Source of the DNA: Spirochaetaceae bacterium
GTDB lineage: Bacteria > Spirochaetota > Spirochaetia > DSM-2461
NCBI GenBank assembly: GCA_016744925.1
Contig: JADGDJ010000021.1
Span: forward strand, 1 to 35,809
Length of the DNA stretch: 35,809 bases
Direction of reading: 5' to 3'
Both the position numbers and the translations under genes were made by a program. The notes beneath the pieces were generated by a model. The model saw only the letters and a list, made by a program, of their open reading frames with translations. It did not search any database and was not told the DNA's origin. Below, one piece after another: positions 16,419-24,754 of the stretch. Each line of letters starts with the position of its first letter. Positions within the stretch are counted from its first letter, which is position 1.

Positions 16419-18014
16419 TCACATACGGTCATGGCCGTTAAACAGCTTATTGAGTTTATTCCTGTTGGAGCAATTTGTTTTTCTATAGATATGAGACAGG
16501 TGGTTTTTAACAGTCCCCACAGAGATAAAGCATTTTTCGGCAATTTCGAGATTGCTATTTCCCTTTATAACGGCCTTTAAAATTTCTATTTCCCTTTCAG
16601 TCAGTTTGTATTTTTCAAATAATTCGGGAGAACCGATCGTTCGGGTTACTTTTTCATCTTTGAGATAGAGAATAAGATTGTCAATTTTCGAGAACAGGTA
16701 AAAACAGAAGATGAAAAAATAGGGGAAGAAAGAAAAAAAGATCAGAGATGGAGTGCCGGACTGGGTTGAGAACTGATCGTTTATAAAGATATTTAAGAGG
16801 ACTGACAAAGAGACTTCATCGGCCACGAGAATGCCAAGCATAAACAGTCGCATATTTATAAACAAAAGTACAAAAAGACCCGTTCCGAATGAGTGAATTG
16901 TATAGAGCGGCTCCTTCCTCCCCACATGGTCTGCCAACACAAACCCTGTATAGACAAAGCATAAAATCTGATGAATATCGAATAATAGATACAATTCAGT
17001 ATATTTTCCGGCGGGAAAGATAAGAACGGAGAGGATCAGCAGTAAAAACGTCCCTGAGAAAACGAAAACAGGCAGTGACCGTCTTCTTTTTATGTCATTC
17101 TCCGTAAGAACAAGCATTACCAGGGGACCGAGACAGTATGTGAAAATATATCTCAGTTTCTGAACGATTTCCCACGACAGATCCGGAAAGAGGCGAAGCA
17201 TTAACAGAGAGTCCGACACTGAGATTCTCATGGCCAGCGCGGTAAACAATAAAATGGAAAATATTTCTTTATGGTATTTTCTATATCTTAAATCGAGAAA
17301 CAACAGAAAAACAACCACCATCAGCGACGATATGATCCCCATTCCCGAGAAAATGATCTCCAGAGCATCGGCTGAGGAAACCTCATCGTCTCTGCCGATG
17401 AGTATATGCTGGAGCGGCCCCCCTCTATGATGGGTGTAATTTGAAATATGGAGAACGATAAAGATCTCTCCGGTTTTCGCGGAAAATGCCACTGTTCGGG
17501 GATTTGCCGCTGCCATGGATAACTCCGATTCAACGCCGGTCAGGCCGGAATTCAACATTCTCTCTCCGTTGATCCAAAGAGTGTAGGAAGAGTTGATGAC
17601 AGGAACCAGCAGGGCATATTTTTCTCCCGGTGAAAGTCCCGTAATCTTTAATCGGTAGGTGGCATAACCGTATGAGGATTTCGTCTGACTGGCTTCGCCT
17701 CTCGTAGTGATTCTATTCCAGGAAGCGGGAAAAGATGTAAATTCTCTTTCGGAAAGTGGGTATTCATTGGCCGCCTTAAAATCAGAAGGGAAATACAGTT
17801 TTTGCCAGTAGAACTCCCACTCCCCTTTAAGTAATAATTTCCCGTTTTCCGAAAATGCCAGAGACTGATAATTGAGGACCCCTTTTTTGGCAAAGGGGAA
17901 CTCTTTTTCATTGAGATTGATTCTATAGGAAAGATAGAAGAATGAGAAAAGCAACACAATCAGCAATAGGAAAAATGTCGTTCTTCCGCCTTCTATCCTA
18001 TCGATTATTTTCAT
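16419..18014 (-). CDS. Membrane-bound LuxR-type regulator with 7TMR-DISM sensor
   Basis: A 531-residue one-component regulator. An N-terminal helix (about 12-30) anchors an extracytoplasmic beta-rich domain of 7TMR-DISMED2 type (about 35-200, with GEWEFYWQKL and YRLKITGLSPGEKYAL). Seven hydrophobic helices follow (about 215-445), and then a cytoplasmic LuxR/GerE helix-turn-helix (about 467-525: LTEREIEILKAVIKGNSNLEIAEKCFISVGTVKNHLSHIYRKT). 7TMR-DISM sensors are known mostly fused to kinases or cyclases; direct fusion to a DNA-binding domain means it must act from the membrane or be released. It overlaps the aminotransferase-like gene by four bases (ATGA) and is followed by aapJ, so amino acids or related carboxylates are likely signals. 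Confidence 0.9.
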   Translation of the reverse strand: MKIIDRIEGGRTTFFLLLIVLLFSFFYLSYRINLNEKEFPFAKKGVLNYQSLAFSENGKLLLKGEWEFYWQKLYFPSDFKAANEYPLSEREFTSFPASWNRITTRGEASQTKSSYGYATYRLKITGLSPGEKYALLVPVINSSYTLWINGERMLNSGLTGVESELSMAAANPRTVAFSAKTGEIFIVLHISNYTHHRGGPLQHILIGRDDEVSSADALEIIFSGMGIISSLMVVVFLLFLDLRYRKYHKEIFSILLFTALAMRISVSDSLLMLRLFPDLSWEIVQKLRYIFTYCLGPLVMLVLTENDIKRRRSLPVFVFSGTFLLLILSVLIFPAGKYTELYLLFDIHQILCFVYTGFVLADHVGRKEPLYTIHSFGTGLFVLLFINMRLFMLGILVADEVSLSVLLNIFINDQFSTQSGTPSLIFFSFFPYFFIFCFYLFSKIDNLILYLKDEKVTRTIGSPELFEKYKLTEREIEILKAVIKGNSNLEIAEKCFISVGTVKNHLSHIYRKTNCSNRNKLNKLFNGHDRM

Positions 18015-19768
18015 GATTCAAGTATAGTCTTCAATTCCTCTTCTGTATATTTCTTTAAATCATCGCAAATCTGCCGTGAACTCTTTTTATTCAGAATCAT
18101 TGAAATGATTCCGGATGAGCTACCATTGAGAAGCAGATCCCGCTCCATCCGGCTGGAAAACGATTCAACGGCCTCCCGCCTTTCTCTCAACATTTCGAGA
18201 GATTCTATTGAGAGAGTTTCTAATTCCTTCAAAGCAGCCAGTTTTATAATCCCCTGTCGATACCTCTGGAAAAAGTCATGAAGGTCTTCGGCTTTCATCG
18301 CCAAAGTAGATCGAAGGATCAGATGATCGAGACCGGGTAGATTGGATGCCTCATATCCGAATTGGGAACCGGGACGGCAGATAATCCCCGTATTTTCAGC
18401 ACAGTGACCATAATTCATAAGGTATATCATCAGATCTGTACTGTCTTCAATCTGTAACGGTAAATTTTCCTTTCTTATTCGGGAAAGGATATACCACCCC
18501 GCATCGGGATCGTTGATCTCTACATATGTTTTGCCGATATAGTCATTGATTTCTCCTATATGATTTCTGGCGATCTGCAACTGCTTGCGGATATAGGAAT
18601 TATTTTGTTCAATCCATTCCCGGGAAGAAAAGGCATAAGCAGCGACAACTCCCGTTTCTGTGGAAACCTCAACGCCATCGGAACCCTCATGCCCCAGAAT
18701 CATTCCCATCCTGGAAATCAGGTTTTCCCTGTCGCCGGGCATAGAGATTCCACTGGAAGCAAATCCTATTCTGGCAGAGGCATATCCCAGAGTCTTCGAA
18801 GGTGAGACTATGGTTACCGTATAATCAAACATTCTCCCCCTGCTGTCTGAGAGAGATGCTATGGAAAAAATTTCCATATCTTTTTTCAGAATACTGCCGT
18901 TGTACACCTGGTCGGCTATGACATAAACGGGATTGTCCCGATGTTCAGTATTGTAATCCAGGACAGCATCGGCGATTCCCTGAATTTGCTCCCGGGGCAT
19001 GATCTCACCGGAAGGATTGGCTACAACACTGAAATAGACAGCTTTAATATCACCTCTCTGCTCCAACTCTCTGCGGATATGCTCTCTGTCTATTTTTTCG
19101 ATGACTTTCAGGCGGCTGTTGTGAAAAGAGGGCGCTTTGACCAGGCTCTGATAATGGCCGCGCGGTACGAGGATTGATCCACTATCGCTTTTGCGAAAAT
19201 CCCTTCCCTCCTCATCTATTTCAACATCTTTTGTCATCAATGCCGTAAGAAAAGTATTGAAGAGATTTTTAAAGCCGGTCCCCATGACTACCTGATCCAC
19301 CACAGCAGGCAAACCGAGGTTCACAAAATAGTTTTTCATCAGAAAAAGACTTTCTTCCTGGCCGTGGCAGAAATCCAGATATCCCGTCGATCCTATCTTC
19401 TGTTGAGAGCGTAAAGATAAAAAATGATCAAAAGATTTGCCCTTAAGAGAGGAGTTTATCCACAGATCCCTATAGGCTTCATCCAAATTAATAAAAAATC
19501 CTTTTTCCGGACAAAACTGTTTGATGAACTCAGAAAGAGGTATCGATTCTTTTTCCGATAGTGAAGAGATATAACCGAGTAGTGATGTGTGATTAATGGT
19601 GTGATGAACATGGGCGTCCAAAGCCATTCGATGAGGAGTAAAAAAGAACTGTCCCCCGACATGGGCATTTACGGCAATGGGGTTTCCCGATATTTTTGAA
19701 CTTTTTGTAGAGATTAATCGACCGATTTCGTTGTAGTGAACAACAGTACCAGGAACTATTTTTTTCAT
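18011..19768 (-). CDS. Fold-type I PLP enzyme, aminotransferase/decarboxylase-like
   Basis: A 585-residue protein with aspartate-aminotransferase-type motifs: MGTGFKNLF (162-170) for phosphate binding, NPSGE (251-255), DQVY (286-289; Asp to the pyridine nitrogen and Tyr to O3'), and SPSKTLGYASARIGF with the likely Schiff-base Lys at 325 and Arg at 333. It is much longer than a normal aminotransferase (about 400); it has an unusual N-terminal part (residues 1-140) rich in His (DAHVHHTINH) and a helical C-terminal tail. The length recalls aspartate 4-decarboxylase, but I cannot confirm that. AAGGA precedes the ATG by nine bases. It leads an operon with the 7TM-LuxR gene and lies upstream of the amino-acid importer, so an amino-acid substrate is expected. 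Confidence 0.75.
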   Translation of the reverse strand: MKKIVPGTVVHYNEIGRLISTKSSKISGNPIAVNAHVGGQFFFTPHRMALDAHVHHTINHTSLLGYISSLSEKESIPLSEFIKQFCPEKGFFINLDEAYRDLWINSSLKGKSFDHFLSLRSQQKIGSTGYLDFCHGQEESLFLMKNYFVNLGLPAVVDQVVMGTGFKNLFNTFLTALMTKDVEIDEEGRDFRKSDSGSILVPRGHYQSLVKAPSFHNSRLKVIEKIDREHIRRELEQRGDIKAVYFSVVANPSGEIMPREQIQGIADAVLDYNTEHRDNPVYVIADQVYNGSILKKDMEIFSIASLSDSRGRMFDYTVTIVSPSKTLGYASARIGFASSGISMPGDRENLISRMGMILGHEGSDGVEVSTETGVVAAYAFSSREWIEQNNSYIRKQLQIARNHIGEINDYIGKTYVEINDPDAGWYILSRIRKENLPLQIEDSTDLMIYLMNYGHCAENTGIICRPGSQFGYEASNLPGLDHLILRSTLAMKAEDLHDFFQRYRQGIIKLAALKELETLSIESLEMLRERREAVESFSSRMERDLLLNGSSSGIISMILNKKSSRQICDDLKKYTEEELKTILES

Positions 19769-19812
19769 AGAAGAATTTCCTTGACAATGAGAATATATTT
19801 CCTGGTTGGTTT

Positions 19813-19841
19813 ATATTAAAGAGGACGGCGCAGACTGTCAA
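19813..19841 (-). promoter_or_regulatory. Strong promoter of the PLP enzyme / LuxR operon
   Basis: On the minus strand TTGACA (19841-19836) and TAATAT (19818-19813) are 17 bases apart, close to the full sigma-70 consensus. The start would be near 19806, about 38 bases before the ATG. Confidence 0.75.
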
Positions 19842-19904
19842 TTATGTTCCTCTGAGAATAAATGCTGAAGTAGAGAAAGATTCCCCATTCCGATTCATTC
19901 ACAC

Positions 19905-20681
19905 TCAAAAACCGAGAGGGATACCATAATCATCAAAAGAAAAGAAGGCTGTCAGAACAATCGTCAGAATAGCCGCAAAGTATCGAACAACGAGGATGGC
20001 AATCATAATGGCAATCTGATATTTAATCGCCGTGAGAGGGAGTGCTCCCCCCAAAATCTGCCCGGTCATCATTCCCGGCAACGCTACGAGACCAATGGTT
20101 TCAATTGAGGCCAGTGTCGGATTGAGCGTTGTCATCAGAGCCTGCCGAAAATAAGGCCTGAGGGCTTCGATGCGGCTTCCGCTTAAGCTGAGAGAAGTGA
20201 AGTATTCCCGGCGGTTTTCATTAACTGAATTATAAAAATGATTAACTGCAACGATAATACTGTTCAGACTATTTCCCAGAAGCATTCCCGCCACAGGGAT
20301 CGTATACCTTGCCGCCAGAATGGTTTCGAGATCCACGATATAAGTATTGAAAAATATCAGCATGATCAGATTGGGGACTGCAAAAGAGAGGAACACAAGA
20401 GGGAGAAATCGAAGCTGCTGCTTGGAACAGCTTTTCATAACAGAGAAACTTGCGACTGTCATCATCAGAAGAACATAGGAAATATTGATAAGATTGTTAT
20501 CGAGCCTGAAGACATATTGTAGAAATACGCCGACTAATGATAATTGTATTATCATTCTCAAAATAGCCAGAATCATTCTCTTATTCAGTTTAAATCTGAG
20601 CTTGTAATTCATATAAGCCAGGGGAATAAGAAAGATAAGAAACCATAAATAATTCACATAGCTGATTCCACCAGTTTCCAT
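19905..20681 (-). CDS. fetB: FetB-like (UPF0014) metal exporter permease
   Basis: Membrane permease of the UPF0014/YbbM family, 258 residues when started at the ATG at 20681 (METGGISYVNYLW), the same length as E. coli FetB. The ORF-track start at 20732 would extend 51 bases into fetA and is rejected because TGATG couples the fetA stop to this ATG. Characteristic segments are RMIIQLSLVGVFLQYVF, PVAGMLLGNSLNSIIVAVN and ASIETIGLVALPGMMTGQILGG. In E. coli FetAB exports iron and helps in peroxide resistance. The same role in metal homeostasis is likely here; the ion is not proven. Confidence 0.88.
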   Translation of the reverse strand: METGGISYVNYLWFLIFLIPLAYMNYKLRFKLNKRMILAILRMIIQLSLVGVFLQYVFRLDNNLINISYVLLMMTVASFSVMKSCSKQQLRFLPLVFLSFAVPNLIMLIFFNTYIVDLETILAARYTIPVAGMLLGNSLNSIIVAVNHFYNSVNENRREYFTSLSLSGSRIEALRPYFRQALMTTLNPTLASIETIGLVALPGMMTGQILGGALPLTAIKYQIAIMIAILVVRYFAAILTIVLTAFFSFDDYGIPLGF

Positions 20682-21307
20682 CAAAGACCTCTTTTCCCAA
20701 TGGAGACTTTTCTTGTGATTGCATATTCCCATTGCGGATCATGAGAGACAATCAAAACCGTTTTCCCCGACTTGCCGATCCTGCTGACCACCATTTCTTT
20801 TAATTCCGAATCCAGAGCTGAAGTCACTTCATCTAACAACCAGATATCCCTGTCCAGAACCAGGCAGATGATAATCCCCAGCCTCTGCCTTTCACCGCCG
20901 GACAATTCCCGTATGTTTTTATGGATGAGATCCTGAGACAATTGAAACTCATCCATCAATTGCATTATTTTGGGCAAAGGAGAAGAGATATGTCTGTTAA
21001 TTTTATACTGAAAGATCTCTTCGATCAGGTCCTGAACGATTTCCTCGCGAAAATCGACGTCCTGACTGATATAGGAAATTTTTTGACGAACTGATTTTAA
21101 AGAGTGTTTATCAAGCGCTTGCCCGAAGAGAATCACTTCACCACTATGAGGTCGAATAAACCCGGGAATCATTCGCAGCAAAGAGGACTTACCACTTCCC
21201 GACGGACCGCTGAGCAGAATGAGTTCTCCTTTCTCCACCTTAAGATTAAAATTATCGTAAAGCGTATTTTCGCTATAAGTGAGACTTATATTTTTCAGTT
21301 CTATCAT
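20681..21307 (-). CDS. fetA: FetA-like metal exporter ATPase
   Basis: A compact 208-residue ABC ATPase with Walker [12 protein letters not shown]-loop SYISQDV, signature LSGGERQRLGI, Walker B DIWLLDEVTSALD and switch His in VSHDPQWEYA. The size and the adjacent UPF0014 permease identify the FetAB pair. The stop overlaps the fetB start by one base. Translation starts at 21307 with AGGA upstream. The promoter side is shared with the divergent ROK gene: a TTGAC appears on both strands of TTGACCTCGTCAA (21354-21366), although the -10 for fetA (GAAGAT) is poor. Confidence 0.88.
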   Translation of the reverse strand: MIELKNISLTYSENTLYDNFNLKVEKGELILLSGPSGSGKSSLLRMIPGFIRPHSGEVILFGQALDKHSLKSVRQKISYISQDVDFREEIVQDLIEEIFQYKINRHISSPLPKIMQLMDEFQLSQDLIHKNIRELSGGERQRLGIIICLVLDRDIWLLDEVTSALDSELKEMVVSRIGKSGKTVLIVSHDPQWEYAITRKVSIGKRGL

Positions 21308-21353
21308 ATTATTCCTATCGGATTCGCTGATGTTCTCATCTTCCCGATAATGT

Positions 21354-21382
21354 TTGACCTCGTCAATAACTCATGCTAATCT
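21354..21382 (+). promoter_or_regulatory. Promoter of the ROK / amino-sugar operon
   Basis: TTGACC, 17 bases, then TAATCT: a good sigma-70 promoter. Transcription would begin near 21389, inside the perfect palindrome that follows. Confidence 0.7.
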
Positions 21383-21385
21383 TAG

Positions 21386-21405
21386 TTTGTTGTAATTACA
21401 ACAAA
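21386..21405. promoter_or_regulatory. Perfect 20-bp operator-like palindrome for the ROK regulator
   Basis: TTTGTTGTAATTACAACAAA is completely symmetric and overlaps the predicted transcription start. ROK repressors of the NagC/Mlc/XylR type bind AT-rich dyads of this size, so it is the probable autoregulatory and operon operator. Confidence 0.65.
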
Positions 21406-21430
21406 TATTTGTAGGAGTTTCTTCATAAAG

Positions 21431-22543
21431 ATGGCTAATCAACAAAAATCGGACAATATAATTAAGGTTCTGGAAACCTTATGGAGTACCAAAGGCGCAA
21501 GTCGTGCCGAAATTGCCAGAGCCATCAGGGTAGACCGATCCACAGTTGGAGCCATCGCTGAAACTTTATTAAGAAAAAACTTTGCTTATGAGAAAAGCGG
21601 ATCTATCAATGCGGGAAACACAGGACGCCCTCCTGTGATTCTTCAGTTAAATGATCTTTTCGCTTATACCATAGGCATTGAAATTTCCGCCGACCTGATC
21701 CATGTGAAAGCATCTGGGTATTGCGGAAACATCCTCTTCGAAAAGGAACTTCAGAAAAAAGCAGATTCTGACCGGCTGGATGATCTTTTTATCTCAATAA
21801 TTAAAAAAACTGAAAAAGAGTTAAAAGGTAAAACACAATTGGGATTGCAGGCTGTCGTCATTGCAGTCAGTGGAATAGTCAGCAGAGAAAAAGGGAGCAT
21901 TTTGGCGAGTTCTGATTTGGGAATCAGAAGGGAATACGCTCTAGCTCAAATTGTTGAAAAAGCCGTTTCCGCTCCTGTGTGGATTCTCAATGATGCTGAT
22001 TCATGTGCACTGGGAGAACAACTTTATGGAGATAGTACACTAAAAGATTTTCTTTTTGTTCTCGTTAATAAAAGAATAAAAAATAGCCCGCCAGCTATCA
22101 ATGCGGGACTGGGAATCATTCTCGACGGCAATCTGAGAGAAGCCCACTCGGGTCGTGGGAGGGAATTTAGAAGCCCTCTTCTAGCACCGGATTCATCATC
22201 ACAATTCCTGGCGGCAGAACAGCTTCTGCAAGAAATGATATCACCGGAACAAGCCTGGAAAAATTTTATAAATGAATTAGGCTTAACATTGGCTTTCCTT
22301 GTTCACGCTTTAGATATTGAACACATTATACTCGGTGGAGATGCTGCAGGAGATGACTTTAAACTCTTCTCTGAAAGAGTTAGCTACCATGTAAATCATA
22401 ATACGGGAATATACGAAAGAGTTCCTGTAATTCTGAAGAAACCTACTGCCGGCTCTAGGCCTGTTGCCTATGGCGCTTCTGCCGCTGCTGTTAAATTACT
22501 GTTTCAGACAAGGCGGTTTTCAATTGAGAATATTGGTGTCTGA
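21431..22543 (+). CDS. ROK-family transcriptional regulator (NagC/XylR type)
   Basis: A 370-residue regulator. The N-terminal winged helix is SRAEIARAIRVDRSTVGAIAETLLRKNFAYEKSG (about 24-57), followed by a GRPP linker and the ROK fold (GIEISADLIHVKASG; VIAVSGIVSREKGSILASSDLG). The zinc motif CxCGxxGC of active ROK kinases is missing, as is the usual catalytic VEND pattern (it reads LNDADSCALG), so it should sense a sugar without phosphorylating it. GTAGGAG stands upstream of ATG. It heads the operon with a binding protein, two permeases, GH20 and NamZ-like genes, with a palindrome over its promoter. The effector is probably GlcNAc, MurNAc or a phosphorylated form. Confidence 0.9.
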   Translation: MANQQKSDNIIKVLETLWSTKGASRAEIARAIRVDRSTVGAIAETLLRKNFAYEKSGSINAGNTGRPPVILQLNDLFAYTIGIEISADLIHVKASGYCGNILFEKELQKKADSDRLDDLFISIIKKTEKELKGKTQLGLQAVVIAVSGIVSREKGSILASSDLGIRREYALAQIVEKAVSAPVWILNDADSCALGEQLYGDSTLKDFLFVLVNKRIKNSPPAINAGLGIILDGNLREAHSGRGREFRSPLLAPDSSSQFLAAEQLLQEMISPEQAWKNFINELGLTLAFLVHALDIEHIILGGDAAGDDFKLFSERVSYHVNHNTGIYERVPVILKKPTAGSRPVAYGASAAAVKLLFQTRRFSIENIGV

Positions 22544-22568
22544 CACCATATAAATAACGGAGGAATAT

Positions 22569-23792
22569 ATGAAAAAAATGTTTTTTGCATGCCTGATGGT
22601 TCTGCTAGTATTTTCAGTATCGGCTGGTGGAGCCACTGAAGAAACTCCAGATAAACTGGTTTATCTCACACCGGCCTGGGGAGCTCCATCCGATGAAATT
22701 GTAGCAGCATTCGAAGCGGAAACAGGAATAAAGCTGGAAGTGGCAACGATAGATATCGAAGGATCCAGAAACCGGGTTTTAACAGCAGCAGCCGGGAAAA
22801 CCAATCCGGCAGATGTAATTTTTGTCAGTGCTGATACATATTCAACTTTTCAGAGTGCTGGTGCCATCCAATCTCTCGATAATCTGGCTGGAAAAGAAAT
22901 GCTCGAGTCACTCACAGGAGTTGATCAGTTCATAATAGATAAAAGTCTTTGGGCCGTGCCTCTTTATCAACAGATGGTTATGCTAGACTACGACAAATCA
23001 GCTTTCGAAGCGATCGGAGTCTCAGTTGATGACATCACAACATGGGATGATTTTGAGAAAGCCCTTATGACTATGAAAGAAAAGGGACTTTACGAGTATC
23101 CCTATGCAGCGGGGATTCGTGCCTGGACCTGGTATATTACCGCTCTTTCTGCCGGATCAGATCTCTTTGATGAAGACAACAATCCACTTTTCGACGATCC
23201 CTCTGATCCCGGATACAAAGCATTCGAAAGAGTTCTCGGATTCTACAAAAAGGGCTTAATTTCCCCGGAGAGACTCAGTTCTCCCAACCCTCACCCCTCA
23301 TTCTGGTCCGGTCAGGCAGCAGTTCATCAGGCATGGCAGGGAAGTCTTGGAATTGCCAATAATGCAGAAAAAAGCCAGGTTGCTCCCAATGGTGCCTACC
23401 TTGTATTCCCCGAAGAGGGCAACACCTGGTTGCTTCCAGCCGGTTTAACCATCAGCAGTTTTACTGACTATCCAGAAGCATCAATGAAACTCGTCGATTT
23501 TCTTACAAAAGACATGATGCAGAGACACCTTTTCTCTGCCAACGGACTCTTTCCTGCAAATCTCGACACTTTTGCAGCTCTCGGTAATGAAAACGCTATA
23601 GAAGGTTACGAAGAAATGGCTGAACAGGGAAAACACATTGTGTCTCTCCCCTACGATCAGCCATGGTACATAGAATTTGAAAAAGAAGTAGAACAATCTA
23701 TGCTCAGGGTAGCCAGAGGCGACCAGAGTACTGCTGCAGCTCTCAAAGAGCTGGGAAATTTCGCAAGAGATTTAAAAGCTGAATACGAATAA
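22569..23792 (+). CDS. Sugar ABC importer substrate-binding protein (CUT1 type)
   Basis: A 407-residue family-1 solute-binding protein with a signal peptide (MKKMFFACLMVLLVFSVSA) and no lipobox Cys at the cleavage site, unlike the other two binding proteins here. Mature features are EIVAAFEAETGIKLEV, NPADVIFVSADTYSTFQSAGAIQSLD, DYDKSAFEAIGVS...TTWDDFEKAL and WSGQAAVHQAWQGSLG, which place it with oligosaccharide binding proteins. GGAGG precedes the ATG. It follows the ROK gene by 25 bases. No ATPase gene is in the operon, so a shared MsmK/UgpC-type ATPase must serve it. Likely ligand: amino-sugar disaccharides or muropeptide sugars, by context. Confidence 0.88.
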   Translation: MKKMFFACLMVLLVFSVSAGGATEETPDKLVYLTPAWGAPSDEIVAAFEAETGIKLEVATIDIEGSRNRVLTAAAGKTNPADVIFVSADTYSTFQSAGAIQSLDNLAGKEMLESLTGVDQFIIDKSLWAVPLYQQMVMLDYDKSAFEAIGVSVDDITTWDDFEKALMTMKEKGLYEYPYAAGIRAWTWYITALSAGSDLFDEDNNPLFDDPSDPGYKAFERVLGFYKKGLISPERLSSPNPHPSFWSGQAAVHQAWQGSLGIANNAEKSQVAPNGAYLVFPEEGNTWLLPAGLTISSFTDYPEASMKLVDFLTKDMMQRHLFSANGLFPANLDTFAALGNENAIEGYEEMAEQGKHIVSLPYDQPWYIEFEKEVEQSMLRVARGDQSTAAALKELGNFARDLKAEYE

Positions 23793-23800
23793 TTAACAAT

Positions 23801-23832
23801 CCGGCATTTCTCACAATAAAGAGAAGTGCCGG
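23801..23832 (+). terminator. Stem-loop after the sugar-binding-protein gene
   Basis: CCGGCATTTCTC and GAGAAGTGCCGG form a 12-bp stem (one G-U pair) with an 8-nt loop, followed by TTCTCATTT. The weak U-run suggests transcript stabilisation or partial termination before the permease genes. Confidence 0.65.
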
Positions 23833-23857
23833 TTCTCATTTAAAGGAAATAAATACA

Positions 23858-24754
23858 ATGAAAAATATGAACCTCAGATCTTGGCTTGATGATGAGAAAC
23901 ACCTGGCCTATGTGATTCTGATTCCCGCTATTTCACTGATTTTGACTTTCGGACATATTCCGGCACTCTCATCATTGAGATTGGCTTTTATGAAATACAA
24001 TATTAAAATGCCCGGAAAAATAGGCTATATAGGATTTGAAAATTTTGTCCATGTATTGACTGATCCCGATTTCCACGCATCTTTACTGAGAGTTCTTTTT
24101 TTCTTAATCTGTTCATTATTTCTTGTCTTAGCCATTGCGTTGATATTCTCCCTTCTTCTCAATCAGGAATTCAAAGGCCTCGGTTTGATCCGAACAATAG
24201 TGATCGTGCCATGGGCTATTCCTCCTGTCGTTTCGGGACATATGTGGAAATGGATTTTCAATGGTGAGTTCGGAGTTTTTAACGGTCTGCTGTTCCAGAT
24301 GGGAATCATAGAAGAATATCATTTCTGGTTAACCGGTCAAATCCCAGCCCTTCTTATCGCCTCGCTGATTTTTGTCTGGCGTTTTGTTCCTTTCGTAACA
24401 ATCCTTTTTCTCGGAGTGCTCCAGTCCATTCCGAAAGATATTTATGAAAGTGCATCTGTCGATGGAGCCGGTATAATAAGGCGTTTTACAGCAATCACAT
24501 TGCCTTCGCTTATGACAATAGGAGCTATAGCTATAGTCCTAACCGCCATAGCCGGTTTCAATGTTTTTGATGAAATATTTGCATTGATGGGATCTCAGGA
24601 AATAACTCAGACACCTATGATATATAACTATGAAACGACATTTATTATGGGCCGTTTCGGCAGAGGAGCTGCCATGGCCTATCTGACAGGACTCATACTA
24701 TTCTGTTTTTCATTTGTATATATGCGCATGTCACTCAAGGAGCAGGATGTATGA
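23858..24754 (+). CDS. Sugar ABC permease, MalF-like
   Basis: A 298-residue CUT1 permease with six helices. The N-terminal part HLAYVILIPAISLILTFGHIPALSSLRLAFMKYNI and the EAA loop YESASVDGAGIIRRFTAITLPSLMTIGAIAIVLT are typical of the MalF/UgpA side. AAAGGA lies upstream of ATG. The stop overlaps the next start in ATGA. Pairs with the following MalG-like protein. No ATPase is encoded nearby. Confidence 0.9.
   Translation: MKNMNLRSWLDDEKHLAYVILIPAISLILTFGHIPALSSLRLAFMKYNIKMPGKIGYIGFENFVHVLTDPDFHASLLRVLFFLICSLFLVLAIALIFSLLLNQEFKGLGLIRTIVIVPWAIPPVVSGHMWKWIFNGEFGVFNGLLFQMGIIEEYHFWLTGQIPALLIASLIFVWRFVPFVTILFLGVLQSIPKDIYESASVDGAGIIRRFTAITLPSLMTIGAIAIVLTAIAGFNVFDEIFALMGSQEITQTPMIYNYETTFIMGRFGRGAAMAYLTGLILFCFSFVYMRMSLKEQDV

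Noticed and set aside
20682-20732. N-terminal extension of fetB in the ORF track
   Set aside because: The TGATG junction at 20681 gives the normal FetB length; the extension is fetA coding sequence in another frame.
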